Made by a program: the position numbers and the translations under genes
Part shown: piece by piece, positions 62,493 to 64,000 of the stretch
How positions within the stretch are numbered: the first letter of the stretch is position 1
Layout of the letters: each line of letters begins with the position of its first letter
Source: Lujinxingia vulgaris
GTDB lineage: Bacteria > Myxococcota_A > Bradymonadia > Bradymonadales > Bradymonadaceae
Direction of reading: 5' to 3'
Length of the DNA: 64,000 nt
Assembly: GCF_007997015.1 (NCBI RefSeq)
Contig: NZ_VOSM01000001.1
Span: forward strand, 496,001-560,000
The notes under the pieces: generated by a model
Seen by the model: only the letters and a program-made list of their open reading frames with translations
What the model was told of the DNA's origin: nothing
The model's database searches: none

Positions 62493-63995
62493 CTAGTAGC
62501 GCCAGGTCAAGCCGGCACTCAGCAGTTGAAAGGAGGCCGTCCAGCTGCCTTCGTTCTGCGGGTTACCGGGCGGGGTGCCGGCCTGCTCGCAGCTGGGGTG
62601 ATCAAACTCAGGCCCGGCGCACTGGCTCATGGGGATGGGGTTGTAGATCTCGCCATGGCTGACCTGCCGATCTGGCGAGAAGATGTGCATATAACCCACC
62701 TCCAACTCCAGGTTCGCCGGAAGGTGCACGGTGGCGCCGGCGCTCAACCCGTAGCGCTCCCAGCTCACAAAGTCCACGCTGGTGTGGGCGTTGCGTTGGG
62801 CGGGCGTCTCCATCATCGCGCCGCCGTGGGCGGTGAGAAAGCGGTTGATCCCGTAGCTCGCGCCGGCGCGCAGGCTGTAGGCATCCTGATAATTCTTTAC
62901 CTGGTAGATCGGGTAGATCGGGATGCGCGGCGGGTTGCCGTTCTCGTCGGGGGGCACGTCGGCAAGCTCAATGTCGCCGGCGATCTCGATCTCAAAAAAC
63001 TCCACCAGCGACCAGTTCTCCCAGACCGCGTTTACTTCCAGATCGAAGCGGGCCTGCTCGGCGTTGGCCGGGTGCTCGCCAAGCTCCACCCCCCAGCCCA
63101 GGCGCAGCGAGCCGGCCTGCCAGGTGGAAAAGGTCATCGCGTCATCGGTGAGGTAAGCGCCGGTGGAGGTCAGAAAGTCGGGGAGCTCTACCGTCGCCTT
63201 TCCTTTGGTCTCCCAGTGGATCGGCGGTCGGTAGGACGCCGCCAACCTCATCGGGCCGTCCTGGTAGGCCAGGCCCACAATGGCGCTGGGCCGCCAGGCT
63301 TTAAGATCTTCGGCGCGGAAGTAGGCCTCCGCACGGGGATCTTCGGACCAGGGCGGGGAGACGTTCGGGTCGCTCTCCACCGCGATGCTGAAACTTGTGT
63401 CCTGGTAGGCGGCGATCGCGGTCAGACCAATCGCCAGCGATCGCTCCGGTCCAAGATCAAACTCATAGCCTGCGCCCAGGCTGAAGTAAGCCAGAAAGAG
63501 GTCTTCGCTGACCAGCATCCCCCGCGCCGGGCTCTCCGGATCGAAGGTGCATTCACCATCGACCATCGCCCCGTAGCAGGGGCGGCCGTAGGCGCTCGGA
63601 CCGAACGCGCCAAGCGCCAGCGCAAAGTTCTCCGGTCCCACATCGAAGCTGGCCGTTAAAAAGGGCGCCGGGAACCACTCGCCCTCGTTTTGCACCGGTC
63701 CGAAGGTCTTGGTGCGCGTCTCGTTGCGCCCGCGCAACACCAGATCGTCGCGCTGAAAGCCCAGGTTGAGGTTGAGCAGGTTGGCGTTGAGCAAGACCTG
63801 ATTCCCCTGAGCCCGCGGGAGCAGGGCCGGGTTAAAGTAGAGGGCGGACGGGTCCGATTTGTTCACTGCGCCGGTGCCCCCACGGGCCAGCGAGCGGGTG
63901 GTGTTCTCGCCCACCTCAAAACCCGCGGCCTTCACCTCGGGCGCAAGCGTGCATGTCGCGGCGATCACCAGCAGCGACGCCACAACACGCCGCAC
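62493..63995 (-). CDS. OmpP1/FadL-type outer-membrane transport protein
   Basis: 500 aa from a GTG at 63995; the start could lie beyond the right edge. The signal peptide (VVASLLVIAATCTLAPEVKA) is followed by GFEVGENTTRSLARGGTG and SDPSALYFNPALLPRAQGN, the N-terminal hatch motif of FadL/TodX proteins. Many beta-strand segments and a terminal aromatic residue (LTWRY) fit a 14-strand barrel for uptake of long-chain fatty acids or aromatics. Specific ligand unknown. Confidence 0.92.
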   Translation of the reverse strand: MRRVVASLLVIAATCTLAPEVKAAGFEVGENTTRSLARGGTGAVNKSDPSALYFNPALLPRAQGNQVLLNANLLNLNLGFQRDDLVLRGRNETRTKTFGPVQNEGEWFPAPFLTASFDVGPENFALALGAFGPSAYGRPCYGAMVDGECTFDPESPARGMLVSEDLFLAYFSLGAGYEFDLGPERSLAIGLTAIAAYQDTSFSIAVESDPNVSPPWSEDPRAEAYFRAEDLKAWRPSAIVGLAYQDGPMRLAASYRPPIHWETKGKATVELPDFLTSTGAYLTDDAMTFSTWQAGSLRLGWGVELGEHPANAEQARFDLEVNAVWENWSLVEFFEIEIAGDIELADVPPDENGNPPRIPIYPIYQVKNYQDAYSLRAGASYGINRFLTAHGGAMMETPAQRNAHTSVDFVSWERYGLSAGATVHLPANLELEVGYMHIFSPDRQVSHGEIYNPIPMSQCAGPEFDHPSCEQAGTPPGNPQNEGSWTASFQLLSAGLTWRY

Positions 63996-64000
63996 ATCAT

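Overview
The window is a GC-rich, densely packed chromosomal segment from a Gram-negative bacterium, most likely a deltaproteobacterium-like lineage (Myxococcota or Bradymonadales type). The basis is inference from content: membrane-anchored Ser/Thr kinases in tandem, a DUF4388-type response regulator next to Roadblock-like proteins, a J-domain/TPR/Hsp70 cluster, many lipoproteins, a FadL-type outer-membrane porin, and the order xerC-hslV-hslU-argD. About 50 protein genes are supported. I found no rRNA, tRNA, CRISPR array or intact insertion sequence.

Layout. 1-2576 (minus): a truncated membrane sensor and a ParA-type ATPase with two N-terminal zinc-finger-like motifs. 2839-7226: a Tat-signal DODA-type dioxygenase, a secreted beta-barrel-like protein, and a beta-propeller lipoprotein ending in (Gly-His)10. 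7590-11477 (minus): a hybrid histidine kinase and an LPG-synthase-type membrane protein. 11590-15446 (plus): a lipoprotein, a HEAT-repeat-like protein and a degenerate HD-GYP protein. 15535-21325 (minus): a chaperone cluster made of a large acidic TPR protein, an Hsp70 and a J-domain/TPR protein. 21539-28079 (minus): argD, hslU, hslV, xerC and a RelA/SpoT-family gene. 28125-28928: an AT-rich HigBA toxin-antitoxin module with a palindromic operator candidate. 28961-30731 (minus): an SDR protein and coaE. 30848-35434 (plus): a ResB-like/polytopic membrane pair, engB, rimI and prs. 35527-39056: metallophosphoesterase, HNH nuclease, comF, rlmH and rsfS. 39148-42769: proA, then groES-groEL behind a perfect CIRCE element. 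43041-47757 (plus): two tandem membrane Ser/Thr kinases and a parvulin lipoprotein. 47900-50926 (minus): a fused membrane/spermidine-synthase-like protein.

51117-54297 (plus) is the most interesting region: an Rrf2 regulator with a palindrome upstream, a cysteine-synthase-like protein whose PLP lysine is replaced by arginine, a CysO/MoaD-type sulfur carrier ending in GGLR, an intact cysteine synthase and a JAMM protease. Together they form a sulfur-carrier (thiocarboxylate) cysteine pathway with an added pseudoenzyme. 54269-63995 carries a transglutaminase-like protein without the usual cysteine, an MBL-fold hydrolase, an M61-like peptidase lipoprotein, a response-regulator/Roadblock/histidine-kinase cluster and a FadL-type porin.

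Functionally the window mixes housekeeping (proteostasis, ribosome maturation, PRPP, CoA, proline, arginine, cysteine) with signalling proteins, several of which have lost canonical catalytic residues.
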